Of a stretch of DNA of 64,000 bases, positions 1 through 11,286 are shown in pieces; positions within the stretch are counted from its first letter, which is position 1; each line of letters starts with the position of its first letter. Under the pieces are notes generated by a model. It did not search any database. It saw only the letters and a list, made by a program, of their open reading frames with translations, and was not told the DNA's origin. The DNA is taken from NCBI GenBank assembly GCA_009363875.1, contig CM018683.1:68328666-68392665 (forward strand), given 5' to 3'. The position numbers and the translations under genes were made by a program. The DNA is from Mikania micrantha. Its lineage: Eukaryota; Streptophyta; Magnoliopsida; Asterales; Asteraceae.

Positions 1-235
1 TAACATCTCATTGTAAAGTCTGTAAGTGTGTGCTTGTCCGTTTACACTTGTAATACTTTGAGAGAAATATATCTTTGAGCTTGAATTTACTCTTGTGTTC
101 TTATTTCTATTCAAAGATTATTTGTTCATCATTTGAGTGTTTGTGAGATCATTCTAACAGACCTTCCGCATCTGTTAGATTGTATTAGAGAAATACTTGT
201 GAAGTGTTGTTTAGGTTAAACAACCCGATCCTACA
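1..235 (+). repeat. 5' LTR (3' part only) of the Copia element
   Basis: It matches 5337-5569 almost base for base and ends in CCTACA just before the primer site. The upstream part of this LTR lies outside the window. Differences from the 3' copy are about three substitutions or indels, which suggests a fairly recent insertion. Confidence 0.9.
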
Positions 236-237
236 AG

Positions 238-249
238 TGGTATCAGAGC
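238..249 (+). other. Primer binding site, initiator tRNA-Met type
   Basis: TGGTATCAGAGC starts three bases after the LTR end. It is the usual complement to the 3' end of plant initiator tRNA-Met, where minus-strand cDNA synthesis begins in Copia and many Gypsy elements. Confidence 0.9.
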
Positions 250-345
250 TTTGGCTCTTGAACTTAAGTGACTAACCATCATTAAGTTACCAGTTTTTCT
301 AGAAATCTCACTACTTCAAAACTCATATTCTGTCTGTTTGTTCAA

Positions 346-3159
346 ATGGCTGCACTCAACAAACGTGATACAGAAAATGGTACTCTTAACAAGCCACCAA
401 TGTTCACTCCGGAAGACTACGACACATGGAAAGTCAGGATGGAGGGATTCATCAGGAATCAAGACTTCAAACTCTGGAAGTCGATTCTTGAAGGGCCTTT
501 CATCCCAACTGTTCCTGCTACTGGTGCTGGTGGAGCTCCTGTGCCAAAGGATCCAGATCTCTATTCTGATGAAGACTACAAGAAAGTGGAAGTTGATTCG
601 AAAGCTTTTTGGCTCATAAAGATGGCAATTCCTAACTCAATCATCCATGCATTCAAGAAATACAAATCAGCTAAAGAGCTATGGAACTCTCTACAGCAGA
701 TGTATGAAGGTTCTGAAGATGTAAAAGAAAACAAGAAGGATATGCTGAAACAGAAGTTTGAAAACTTCTGTCAACAGAACAATGAGAAGATGACTTCTCA
801 ATACCTCAGGTATGTTCAACTTGTTGATGAGTTGGTAGCAGCTGGTGTCAAAATGGAGAACCAGGATGTGATCAGAAAGTTTCTTAGATCACTTCCTCAA
901 GCTTGGAACATATACTCTGTAGCCATCCGAAGGACAGAAAATCTAAGAACTCTAAAGCTGAATGAACTGTTTGGTATACTCGGTGCATATCAGATGGAAA
1001 TAGATGCTCAGGAACCTAAATCCACTCATGCAAATGTTGGTTCAGCAGCACTCTATGCACCCATCAGTAACTCTTCTTACCAGAATTATCAACCCACTTA
1101 CCATCCTACCCCCACATCAATTGTTAGCTTTCCCGAAACAATAACATCAACTCCATCTACTACACACACAAACCCTTTTTCCAACCCAACTTCCCTCTTA
1201 ACATATGGGCAAGGAGCTTTCATGGCTGAGGAAACAAACTACTTTCATCTTTACCAAGAAGACTTAGATGGTATTCCTGCGGATGATCTTGAGGAAATGG
1301 ACATCAACTATCATATGACCATGATCTCCTATAGAGCAAAGAAGTTCTACCAAAGAATTGGCAGACAATTCAAGAAGCACAATATGAAAACTGGGTTCGG
1401 TCTTGACAAGTCTAAACTGAAATGCTTCAACTGCCAACAGTTAGGTCACTTTGCCAGAGAGTGCAAGTCCACAGGAACTCAACCATCAAATTCTGGGCAA
1501 TTACAACAAAGACCATCAAGCAACAATGCAAATATTGCAGAACAAGATTTTGCAGACTGGAGCTTTCAAGCTGAGGATGCTTCCATTTCCAATAGTGCAT
1601 TGATGGCAAATGATTCAACTTCTTCATTCAAGGTAACTGATGATATGTGCACACCTGAATGTTTAGAGAAGTTACATGTTTTTAAAAGAATAAACTCTCA
1701 ACTCAGTAATGAACTTGAGTCATTACAAGTAGTCAAGGCAAATTTTTTTGAATGTGAAAGAAATTACAAACAAAAGATTGACGAAATAGAAAAGACTATT
1801 TCTAGCTTAAAACATGAAGACACTAACAAACAGTGTCAAATTAACAATCTTTTAGAAAGATTAACTACTGCCAAGACTGAACTTGTAATGGCTGAGTCTT
1901 ATAGAGACAAGTTCTTAAGCCAAGGTGAAAAGTATGAGAAGCTTTTCAGAATGAGTAGCACAACTGAACTGGTGAATAAAAATGGGGCTGGTTTGGGATA
2001 TAATAGAGTTGAACCTCCATCTGCATATACTCCCATGGTAGATGTTAGGTGTAAACCAATAGTTGACCTTGTGTATGATGAGGAATTGGACATACACAAG
2101 GTGGCTCAAACTGATACTCTCTCTGATCTAAACCCAAGTACCTCAACATGCTCAGATGAGGATGATGTTCCTATTAAACCAGTAAAAGAAAAACAGGCTT
2201 TGAAATCTAATAAAAGATCTAAGAAAACTAAGAAAAATCAATCAGTTTTTGTCAAGCCTACAAACATTCAAAATGGGGATATCTCTTCAGATGAGTATGT
2301 TACTTGTCCATCAGACAAGTCCAAAAGGGGTAGGTCAAAAGAGAGAAAGACCAGTGTTTCAGGAAAACAGGTAAATTATCAAGGTAACAAATCTGCTGGA
2401 CCATCCAAACTATCAAATGCTGTGAATCAAAGCTCATCTTCCATCAATCATAAGCAGCATCAACCTTTTCTAAACAACCAGCCTTCATGTCTGATGTGTG
2501 GTGATAAAAATCATTTTGCTGTTCATTGTTTCTACAATCCAAGAAGCAGAATGTTTTCTGAGAAACAAGGAAGAGGTAGAAAGAAAAGTTGGAGTATGTC
2601 ATCTTCTTCTTCGGAAGAACAAGGAAGAAGCCTAGTCAAGAAGGTATCAGAAGCTAACACTTCTGATAGTCGGAAGAAACAAAATAAAAAGGGTTTTGAA
2701 AAGAAAGTATCGGAAGCTAGCACTTCTGATAATCAGAATAAGAAGGCTTCCGAAAAGAATGTTTCGGAAAATCAGGAAAGACAGGCTTCCGAAGGCAAAA
2801 GAACATCGGAAGCACATCACAAGAAGACTTCCTACAAACCAAAGAAATATTTTCCCTTCGGAAGAAGAAGAAGAATGTCGGAAGTAAAGCCCAACTGGTC
2901 AGCTACACTCAAGTCATCGAAAAGGAAGGCAACAGGCTCTTCCAATGACTGTCAGAAGAAGCAAACTCTTCCGAAAAACTCAAAAATTAAACAGATATGG
3001 AAGAAAAAGGAAATAGCTGAACCATGTGTTCAATCACCAGTCCCACCAACAACAAGCACATCATTTGTACCACCTAAGATGATGTCAAATAAATTTACTT
3101 ACAATGATGCTAATGGAAAACCCAAGACCACATGGGCTTGGGTTCCCATCAGGAACTAA
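346..3159 (+). CDS. Copia gag polyprotein, intact, 937 codons
   Basis: This is the nucleocapsid and capsid precursor of the Copia element. The N-terminal part, from the first ATG after the primer site, is a Copia gag domain (PPMFTPEDYDTWKVRMEGF near residue 20). A CX2CX4HX4C zinc knuckle (CFNCQQLGHFAREC) is at 1423-1464 and a second (CLMCGDKNHFAVHC) at 2488-2529. Between them, about 1650-1950, lies a Lys/Glu/Leu-rich stretch that looks like a coiled coil. The C-terminal third is very basic and Ser-rich and repeats an SEA.TSD-like unit. At 937 residues it is much longer than the usual Copia gag of 300-400. The reading frame is open throughout, unlike the pol region after it. Confidence 0.88.
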   Translation: MAALNKRDTENGTLNKPPMFTPEDYDTWKVRMEGFIRNQDFKLWKSILEGPFIPTVPATGAGGAPVPKDPDLYSDEDYKKVEVDSKAFWLIKMAIPNSIIHAFKKYKSAKELWNSLQQMYEGSEDVKENKKDMLKQKFENFCQQNNEKMTSQYLRYVQLVDELVAAGVKMENQDVIRKFLRSLPQAWNIYSVAIRRTENLRTLKLNELFGILGAYQMEIDAQEPKSTHANVGSAALYAPISNSSYQNYQPTYHPTPTSIVSFPETITSTPSTTHTNPFSNPTSLLTYGQGAFMAEETNYFHLYQEDLDGIPADDLEEMDINYHMTMISYRAKKFYQRIGRQFKKHNMKTGFGLDKSKLKCFNCQQLGHFARECKSTGTQPSNSGQLQQRPSSNNANIAEQDFADWSFQAEDASISNSALMANDSTSSFKVTDDMCTPECLEKLHVFKRINSQLSNELESLQVVKANFFECERNYKQKIDEIEKTISSLKHEDTNKQCQINNLLERLTTAKTELVMAESYRDKFLSQGEKYEKLFRMSSTTELVNKNGAGLGYNRVEPPSAYTPMVDVRCKPIVDLVYDEELDIHKVAQTDTLSDLNPSTSTCSDEDDVPIKPVKEKQALKSNKRSKKTKKNQSVFVKPTNIQNGDISSDEYVTCPSDKSKRGRSKERKTSVSGKQVNYQGNKSAGPSKLSNAVNQSSSSINHKQHQPFLNNQPSCLMCGDKNHFAVHCFYNPRSRMFSEKQGRGRKKSWSMSSSSSEEQGRSLVKKVSEANTSDSRKKQNKKGFEKKVSEASTSDNQNKKASEKNVSENQERQASEGKRTSEAHHKKTSYKPKKYFPFGRRRRMSEVKPNWSATLKSSKRKATGSSNDCQKKQTLPKNSKIKQIWKKKEIAEPCVQSPVPPTTSTSFVPPKMMSNKFTYNDANGKPKTTWAWVPIRN

Positions 3160-4667
3160 CTCACTTCTGTCATGTGCAGGGGCAGCAGGAATCATCAAGC
3201 AACTTGTGGATAGTTGACAGTAGCTGTTCCAGGCACATGATAGGCAATAAGATTCACCTGCACAAATATGAACCATTCTTTGGTGTGTCTGTTGCTTTTG
3301 GAAGTGATCCAGTGGGAGTATACATCACAGGTAGGGGCACAATCACAAATGGCGAGGTAAGGTTTGAGAATGTGCATTTTGTAAAAGAACTAAACTAGAA
3401 TTTACTGAGTGTATCACAGGTGTGTGACCAAAAGCACAACATGTTGTTTACTGAGCATGAATGCATTGTCCTGAAACCAGCATTTGTGGTACCAAATGAT
3501 CAGATTCTACTCAGAGCTCCAAGAAGAAACAACATGTATATGCTAGACATGAGCACAGCTACACCTCTTAGTAATATAAGCTGCTTTGTCTCAAAAGCTT
3601 CACTTGATGAATCATCTCTTTGGCATAGAAGACTTTGTCATGTAAACCTCAAAAATATGAATAAACTTGTCAAAAATAACTTAGTAACTGGTTTACCTAC
3701 AAGGGAATTCATATGTGTTGATAAATGTATTGCATGCTTAAAAGGCAAGCAACACAAGTCATCTCATCATGCCAAAGAGATAAATTCTATAACCACAGTC
3801 TTGCATTTGCTTCATATGGACTTGTTTGGCCCCACAAGTGTAAAAAGTCTTGGTAGAAAGTCATACTGCTTGGTGGTCACTAATGATTTCTCTCAGTATA
3901 CCTAGGTATTCTTCCTAAATACCAAGGATGAAACTACTGAGATCCCAAAGTCATTTATACTTAGGGTGGAGAATGAAAGTGACCACCATGTAAAAATAAT
4001 CAGATCAGATCAAGGAACAGAATTCAAAAACCATGTTTTAAATTCTTTTTGTGAATCTAAATGTATCACAAGACAATTTAGTGCTCCTAGGACTCCACAA
4101 CAAAATGGTGTTGCTGAGAGAAGGAATAGGACACTAATTGAGGCTGCAAGGACCGTGTTGTGTGATGCCAAACTCCCAATAACTTTTTGGGCAGAAGCAG
4201 TCAACACTGCCTGTTATGTCCAAAACAGAGTATTGGTAGTTAAGACACATGGTATGACTCCTTATGAAATTTGGCACAAGAGAAAACCATTTATTGGGTT
4301 TCTCAAACCATTTGGATGTCAATGCACCATCTTGAATACTAAAGACCATTTAGCCAAGTTTGCTGAGAACTCAGCAGAGGGCTACTTTGTTGGGTACTCT
4401 TCACATGCTAAGGCTTATAGAGTATACATCAAAGCTTCCAGAATTATTGAAGAGTCTGCAAATGTTCAGTTCAATGAACATACTCTCAATAAACCTGGAA
4501 CAGGCCCTGATTGGTTATTTGATCTTGATAGCTTTACATCTGCATTTAATCTTGTGAAAGAGTTTGTTCCAGAGTCACAGTCAACTACCACAAACTCCTC
4601 CCAGTCCACAAGAGAAGAAGACTTTCGTGTTGAACTGCCAATAGCTTCAAGACAAATCTTGGCATAA
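3132..4667 (+). pseudogene. Copia pol remnant: protease, GAG-pre-integrase, integrase
   Basis: The region follows gag in another frame. The protease motif at about 3208 reads WIVDSSCSRHM, where Copia proteases normally have DSG, so the catalytic-loop glycine is Ser. A TAG stop follows at about 3396, and another at about 3903 replaces the Trp expected in the YTWVFFL-like integrase segment. GAG-pre-integrase (SSLWHRRLCHVNLKN, about 3616) and integrase core motifs are present: MDLFGP, RSDQGTEF and QNGVAERRNRTL carry the D, D and E positions. The protein ends after the GYFVGYSSHAKAYRVY segment. The reverse transcriptase and RNase H that should follow are missing. Confidence 0.85.
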
Positions 4668-4839
4668 TCCACTTCAACACACAATGATGTATTACAGTCT
4701 GAGACAGTAAACACATCTCATGCAGTTCCGTTGAGTGACTCTACTTCAGTTCCATTAAGTCAAGAAGAAGATGTGAATCCCTTAGCTGAAACAAACATTC
4801 TGAAGCAGAATTGTCTAAGTACAAAGTCTACACAGACAA

Positions 4840-4917
4840 ACAGCCTTCGGAAGGAAGGAGTTCCTCTTCGGAAGCAGAATTGCTTCCGAAGAGGAACTCA
4901 TTTCTACTGAAGGCTGT
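4840..4917. repeat. Long imperfect hairpin near the 3' end of the Copia element
   Basis: Perfect 19-base inverted arms (4858-4876 and 4881-4899) are separated by GAAT. Outside them a second pair, ACAGCCTTC (4840-4848) and GAAGGCTGT (4909-4917), extends the structure. The arms contain CTTCGGAAG, a motif that is also frequent in the 3' part of gag. Confidence 0.85.
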
Positions 4918-5045
4918 ACAAGACTGACAGCTTTCGAGAATTCTTCTTTTGCACCAAAGACAAAGACAAAGACTTCCGATGTTTATCCTCTGACAAAGAC
5001 TGTAGCTGATCACTTTTATAGTACAAAAGGGACTGACACAAGACA

Positions 5046-5569
5046 TGTTGGTCTGAGTAAATACAAAAGGAACATACCGAAAGTCAGACAGCACCTTACT
5101 TCTTTTCCTCAGCATTAAATGCAAAAGATTATCTGAAGTCTTGAATATCAACAACATTAAATGTCTTTTGTATTTAGCTAGTCTTTGTAAAGCCAATGTC
5201 TATATTTGTAATGATTAAAAGTAAGTGTCTTAGCCTGTTAAGACACTTAATATACTAGAATAAGCTTTACTTTATGTACTGTCTAGTATACCCAACTTGT
5301 ATACCTACGTGTATACGGTTGTAGCCTTAGCTATATAACCTCTCATTGTAAAGTCTGTAAGTGTGTGCTTGTCCGTTTCACTTGTAATACTTTGAGAGAA
5401 ATATATCTTTGAGCTTGAATTTACTCTTGTGTTCTTATTTCTATTCAAAGATTATTTGTTCATCATTTGAGTGTTTGAGAGATCATTCTAACAGACCTTC
5501 CGCATCTGTTAGATTGTATTAGAGAAATACTTGTGAAGTGTTGTTTAGGTTAAACAACCCGATCCTACA
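5046..5569 (+). repeat. 3' LTR of the Copia element (start tentative)
   Basis: The right end at 5569 (CCTACA) is fixed by the match to 1-235. The left end is a guess. TGTTGG at 5046 mirrors the terminal CCTACA as a short TG..CA inverted repeat, giving an LTR of about 524 bp. No clean polypurine tract lies directly before it, so the start could be off by tens of bases. Confidence 0.6.
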
Positions 5570-6440
5570 AAATGAAACCATCACAAAAACATATGACACT
5601 CCCAAAGAATACGAAAGCTAAAAATCATAAACAAATAATAAGAAAGTTTTTGCATTCGCAAATTTTAGCGTAAATAAATACGAATATAGGGCTGACAAAT
5701 AAAACGGAGAAAACATTGTTTAATAAGTATAATTTATTTTCTATTATTATTGAATAATAATAATTATTATTACTATTTATATAAAATAGTCAAGGATTAT
5801 ATTAAATAATAATTTATTGTGACTCTCTCCTAATAACAGTAATATTAAATAATAATGATGTTCAAATTTTAAAATTATATAATTTATTATTTTCTTTGTT
5901 AATATATACTTTGATCATATGTATTTCATTTTATATTTCATTTTTCAACAATTTAATTTGTTTTATTCACTTATACTAATTGTTTAATATTTTATTGATT
6001 TAAATTTGTATACTACACGGATTTATAACCTATATATAACTAATAACTAAATTTATCCATAGTATTCAAAAGGTCAACCGGTGTTATTTTCCAATTTTTC
6101 AAAATTTTCTTACGTTTAGGTCATTTTGTCAGATTTTAGAAGTTGGGTACAAGTTCCACGTATGTGTGAAAACAACTGTCAGCTTAATTGTTACTTCTAT
6201 AGTAAAACAAAGAAAAAAAATTTAACTAATACCAACTTCAGAATGCTCTCTTTGGTCAAGCAATTACTTCTCTTTCTTTTATTCAGTTTTATATTATTAA
6301 ATGCTATCTTAAGTTGATTAATCTTGTAGCTCAGGTCTTAATTACTCATTCATTTTCCTATATGGCTGATTTTTAATAAATGTAGTATAAGTTAAAACTA
6401 ATTTGTTTCTCAAGAAAACCAAAAGTAATATCCTAAGTCC
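5570..6440. other. AT-rich intergenic DNA, no gene seen
   Basis: Apart from short ORFs without recognisable motifs there is only A+T-rich sequence with ATT-type simple stretches around 5720-5850. I see no RNA gene or element boundary. Confidence 0.6.
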
Positions 6441-9400
6441 CATAGGGCCGGCTCAAGCATTTTAGGGGCCCTAAGCGAAATAAAAATCTAAGACCCTTAC
6501 TAATGGGTTACGTTAAAAACCCTGCTCCTCTTATCCAAGTTAGAAACCGGATATAATAAACTAAATGTTCATATACTGCCGACAGAGTTAAAAATAAATC
6601 AATTAAACTGAACAAACTAATAACTTTCAAGTAATATGTTTAGTTCTAACTTCTAAACCAACTTCCAACTTGTAAATAGTATAACAATTAACTGTTAAGA
6701 ACACTTAAAGTAACCAATACTAATCAATAATCTACTTCCAAAACCGACAAACAAATAAAAAAGAAGTAAATAAGAAAGTAACTTACCTACGGACGGCGGA
6801 CACGGCGGGGCAGGAGCCATCGGGTAGCACCATAGCAATCAGCAGAGCCACAGAGGCACCATGGAGAGTCTAATAGCACATATGAGTGGCTGATTCATGA
6901 GTAAATCAGTAGTTAATCGAGAGTGAATCGGGAGAAATCACCCCTCGGTCGGCGTTTCGAACCAACCGGAACAATGAACAACATGAGTACGAAGCAGCGG
7001 AGAGCTTGACGATCATCAAGTTACCAGGCTGGCTCTTCGAATCCCTCCGATCCTCCCGCTCCTCAACAGCTTGACTCCTCCCGATCCTCCTGCATCTGGT
7101 ATGTAGTATCCCCCAACTATACGATGCGATTTGGGCCATTGGGCCCTTCAGCTTCGTTACTTTACGTCTTTCCCTATTAAAACCGATTTCAGAGCCCACA
7201 CAGTTAAAAAAAACCCACAGATCAGAAAAAACCCAACTATATATAAAATAAAATTAAATGAAGGCCTTGTATTTTTTGCGGCCCTAAGCCCTTGCTTGAG
7301 TTGCTTGGTGTAACACCCCAACCCATTTAGAGCTGACGCGTCACTCGATACAGTAATCAGAGACAATTAATCATAATAATTAAGTACAAAATCCAAATGA
7401 AATCCTTAAATAAAAAAAATCCTTAAACATGTTCAAACTAAACAATACTAAAAAGTCTTAAATCAAATACTAATAATTTTCATAGTTCTTCACTTCATAG
7501 CCTAACTTCTTTGATTCACTCTCTTCACACATTCCCATTAGCCCATTGAGTACCTGTCGTGCATAAAAAGAAAAACCACAAAAAAGAACACGACTGAGCC
7601 AAAATTGATTAGTAACGGATAGAACAATAGCAACAATACGTTATCGACACGATACAATAAGATATGACTAAAAAAATAAGCAAGTCATATCGATAAGAAA
7701 TACCCATATGAGCCAGTCTCGGTAAACAGTGATCAGTATGTACATTGGCTACAGCCCTAATGTACCAGTAATGTGAAATGAAAGCATGGGCACACACACT
7801 TAATCATTCACCAATAACAGTAAACAATAATTATCCTAGGATCGATCCATACGCCTCTAAATAAACAATAAGTGCAACACTTAGCACATCAATAAACAGG
7901 AAGAGACGTCGTGGCCTAATCGCTCCGCCACAGATAGAGCACGTCAAAGGTGCCACAATTGACGCCCTATGAACCCATAGGTGGATGTGCTCGGGTATTG
8001 AGGTCAAACAAACGATTAGTCAATAACAATACAATATAAGTAACTAAGTCTCGGTAAGCCACTAATCAATAGTCGGGAACATGCGATAATGAGTTCAAGT
8101 ATTTAAATCTATCGCATGTATAACAATGTCAATAATAATATAATTCAAGTCATATAACAATAACAAGAGCGGGTCAAGTAGAAATGGCAAATCAGTTGAG
8201 ACACAAGAGATAAAATGCTACAATATGAGAAGGGTCGGAATACGTACACTAAAAATAATATGAAATTTAACGCTACGATCAAAGGACCAGAAATCCGTAT
8301 CTTATCAGAAAGCAAAAGCACTAGTAAGCAAAGTTGAGCCGCACTCAAGTCGTATGAGGACCTATAGGATCGTATGTAAAGTCAAGTTTAAGAACTTTCA
8401 TTTAGTCATCCTAACTATTAATTAACCTATTTAGAAGATGAACATTTTATTGTTTCCTCTGTTATTGTTTTGATGACTTGTGGTTATTCATAATAGGATA
8501 AATGTTTAATTTAATTTAAAATGATTCAATTATAAGTTTCGTGTCATAGAACTTCCAAATTAGAAGTTGTACAGAACACTTGGAGCTGCATTAACACCTT
8601 AATTTGTCCTTGGTTTACAATTTCATAATTCAACATATAGCTTCTTTATCCTTGGACTTGCATACCAGCTTACAACATATAACATTTAGAAGTTGTTAAA
8701 TATTCTTAAGCCCTCAAATTCAATGTTTAATTAGAGATTATAACTCTATCATTCATAATTGCGAGTACCCATTCCTTCAAATTTTTGTTAACAGATGACC
8801 TTTAGATTGCATTTAAGTTTCCTATATGTGAGTCTGTATATATTTTAGTATACACAGAAAGAATAGGGACTAGTATCATTGATTTGTTAGACCATAGTTG
8901 TGTACATTTAATTCTAGTCAATGTTTGGGTACAAAAATTCAATCAGCCTAATTAAACAACAACCTGGCTTAGTATTATTTTAGTCATCTTCTTGTTTACT
9001 TAAATTTATTTATAGAATTCAACAGCAAGTAATTCACATAGTTATTATTAGTTACAGCAATAGGTTGTTTTAAAACTTGTTCAAAACCAAAACAATCTAC
9101 TGCTATTGCTCTTCTTTATTTATTCATTTATTTTCTTCTTCTGTTATCAAAACTCACTTAGCCCAGACTACTCCTCATCACAATTCAATTCAATTGACAA
9201 CTCTACTTATGTGTCAATTGATACTTATTAACTCCATAGGGGTTATTCGATTGTACCTGAATAGAGAAGCAACAATCTGATTTAATTGGAGTTTTGGAGA
9301 ATATAATGCAAATTTATTTCAACAACCTGCTCGTGAGTTAATATTCAACTCATTAGAGTTTGACCCGCATACAATTCAATCAAATAAGATCAAAATCCTA

Positions 9401-9510
9401 AGAACGTGTAATTTAGATCACAACTGAATGGTTGATTTCACGTACCTGAAGGAACAATAATTCGAAGGGTTTGAACACCTCACACGACAGGGAAATGACC
9501 CAATATTTAG

Positions 9511-9991
9511 CATGGTTGTAGAAGTCGCTAGGCGCTAGTTGGGCGGTGAGGTACCGCCTAGGGATTAATCGGGATTAATCGGTGCTAGGCGGATTGGAAT
9601 TTTTATATGTAATTTTACAAATATTTATTATATACACACATTAATATCAATAATTTAATATAATACTTCAAATATATTAAAAAATAAACTTAAACATACT
9701 AAGTCAAGTACTTCAAATTACAAACTTAAACACAAAATTCAGAGTTTATAGATGGATTACGATGTTTAGTGTCAAGGTTCAATGTTTCAGATGTTGGATT
9801 TGATGTTTTAGAGACATATTACGTATTTGGGGTTGATAAATGTCTCGAATAATCATTTATCTGGGTCCTTTTTACTCAAAAAAAGCCAAAAAAACCAAAA
9901 AAAAAAAAAAATAGGCCGCCTAGGGCAAAAATTACAAGGAAGGAGGGCGCCTAGCGCCTAGGCGCCGCCTAGGCCGATTTTTACAACCTTG
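9511..9991. mobile_element. Non-autonomous hAT element (MITE), 481 bp
   Basis: Ends are CATGGTTGTAGAA and TTTTTACAACCTTG, an imperfect terminal inverted repeat of hAT type. A perfect 8-bp target duplication ATATTTAG lies at 9503-9510 and 9992-9999. GC-rich subterminal blocks (GGCGCTAGTTGGGCGG and GCGCCTAGGCGCCGCC) flank an AT-rich middle with a poly-A run near 9895. It has no coding capacity. Confidence 0.85.
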
Positions 9992-10335
9992 ATATTTAGA
10001 ATGTGATGCAGAAGGTTTAGCACAGTTAGCAACTGATTGAATAATGTTATAACAGTGAAAACATGAGGGAGGCGGATCGATTGAAAGTTTGGGTGATCGT
10101 GTTTTCGTGTGAGTTCAACTAAGACGTGTAGAGCATAAATCGGTAGATGAAATCGAAATTTTGGAGTTTTATCCTCATCCTTCGGTGAGTTTGTTGCCAA
10201 AAATTGAGGGTTGATGGAGCTTCTATATGTGTGTTTATCTAGTGAATACGATGACAACAATTTAGGTTAATGGTCTTGTTTTAAAGTTTGGGGATATTGA
10301 CTTTCAGATGCAACATTTGTTTCTTTTAAGATGAC

Positions 10336-10348
10336 TTTGTTGTTGTTT

Positions 10349-10390
<42 letters not shown>

Positions 10391-10416
10391 GTTGTTGTTG
10401 TTGTTGTTGTTGCTGC
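10336..10416. repeat. (GTT)n microsatellite
   Basis: About 80 bases of almost pure GTT repeat, interrupted twice, ending in GCTGCTGC near the right end of the LTR-like insertion. Confidence 0.95.
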
Positions 10417-10460
10417 TGCAAAATTTCGGTTATTTCACTTGGCCTATGGGGCCAGCCCTG

Positions 10461-11286
10461 ATTTCCACCGGGATCATGCTATGCTTTGGGTCGTTAGTGT
10501 TTGAGGCAGTTGGTCCCACCACCAATGCCACATCAATCTGACTGTAAATGATACAAGCAATATGTACTATGTGTTGTGATTTCTCAATCAAACCTTAGAA
10601 TAAAGATTATTTAATTTTCTTGCCAGCACTATATTACTAATTAATTATGCTTGGATAATTTTGTTGGAAATTAGAGAAAAGATTCATAGCCGAAAAAGGA
10701 AACATTTGGTGTTATAATTACAACCACAACCGGTTATGACTCCATTCTTATTATTAATTTCATACCCAAAATAAACAATTTTATATAATAAACTTGAAAA
10801 ATCCTAAATAACTTTAAACTGATTTTTCCCTTCACATTATCAGCTCCAATTTCTTCTCACCTTTTGAATATTGATCGAGATTAAGCCAACAATCACCCTC
10901 TTATTCCAATCTCGATAAACTTCATTTCTTCAATCAGAACCATCAAGCTTGTTCATCAGTATAGTAAACCAGTTCACAACCTTTTCTTTTATCAAGCTTG
11001 CACAAGTTTGATGTGTCCTTTAACTGCTCCGTTACGTCGTTACTCACCGCCGGTGTACAAGCTGCTTTATTTGGTACCTTTCTCTTCCAATTACAACCGT
11101 CTTTCCCGTAGATGCTGACGGCGGAGGCTTGGACATAGCCTTTGATTTATTTCTTTCTTCAGCTTGTTCTTCTCGTAAACCTGCTTGAGAATGCACAATT
11201 CGCTACTATCGGCCTTGAAATTTAACCTGAATTTTCCTGAACTACTGCTAGAACCAATTGTTGCCCATGATGTGAATTAGTATGAA
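10461..11286. other. Low-copy-looking spacer, no gene recognised
   Basis: This stretch is less repetitive than its surroundings. It has a GC-richer part at 11030-11130, but only very short ORFs. I cannot assign a gene or a mobile element. Confidence 0.4.

Larger units (their letters stand above)
1..5569 (+). mobile_element. Ty1/Copia LTR retrotransposon, 5' end cut by window, RT/RNase H absent
   Basis: The element runs from a partial 5' LTR (1-235) through a tRNA-Met primer site, a long gag ORF and a protease-integrase region to a 3' LTR ending at 5569. The last 233 bases of the 3' LTR repeat the first 235 bases of the window with only a few differences. No reverse transcriptase or RNase H motif lies between the integrase end (4667) and the 3' LTR, so this copy could not move by itself. 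The target duplication cannot be tested because the left end is outside the window. Confidence 0.9.
7309..10437 (-). mobile_element. Solo-LTR-like insertion with 5-bp target duplication CTTGG
   Basis: It begins TGTAACACCCC and ends ..TTATTTCA, giving TG..CA termini. CTTGG flanks it at 7304-7308 and 10438-10442. No primer site, gag or pol motif is inside, so a solo LTR is the simplest reading. Its reverse complement starts TGAAATAACCGAAATTTT, close to the start of the solo LTR at 33863-36257, which suggests minus orientation. It carries a 481-bp hAT element and a (GTT)n tract. Without these it is about 2.6 kb. Confidence 0.6.
6441..10460. mobile_element. Decayed hAT-like DNA transposon split by an LTR insertion
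   Basis: The left end (CATAGGGCCGGCTCAAGC, then AGGGGCCCTAAGCGAA) and the inner right side (GCGGCCCTAAGCCCTTGC at 7279-7296, continuing at 10438 as CTTGGCCTATGGGG and GCCAGCCCTG) resemble the GGGCC-rich ends of plant hAT elements. The right end is separated from its body by the insertion at 7309-10437. Removing that insertion rejoins the right end. I found no convincing 8-bp target duplication, so this is an old copy. No transposase can be read in 6500-7300. Confidence 0.5.

Noticed and set aside
1..5569. A target duplication for the first Copia element
   Set aside because: The left border is outside the window, so it cannot be tested.
6906..7366. Minus-strand ORFs of 97 and 69 codons in the hAT-like element
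   Set aside because: No transposase or other motif. One runs across the LTR insertion border.
9958..10260. 100-codon minus-strand ORF
   Set aside because: It starts outside and ends inside a MITE end and has no recognisable domain.
11011..11124. Short GC-richer ORF in the spacer
   Set aside because: Under 40 codons, no splice partner or domain seen. Too weak to call a gene.
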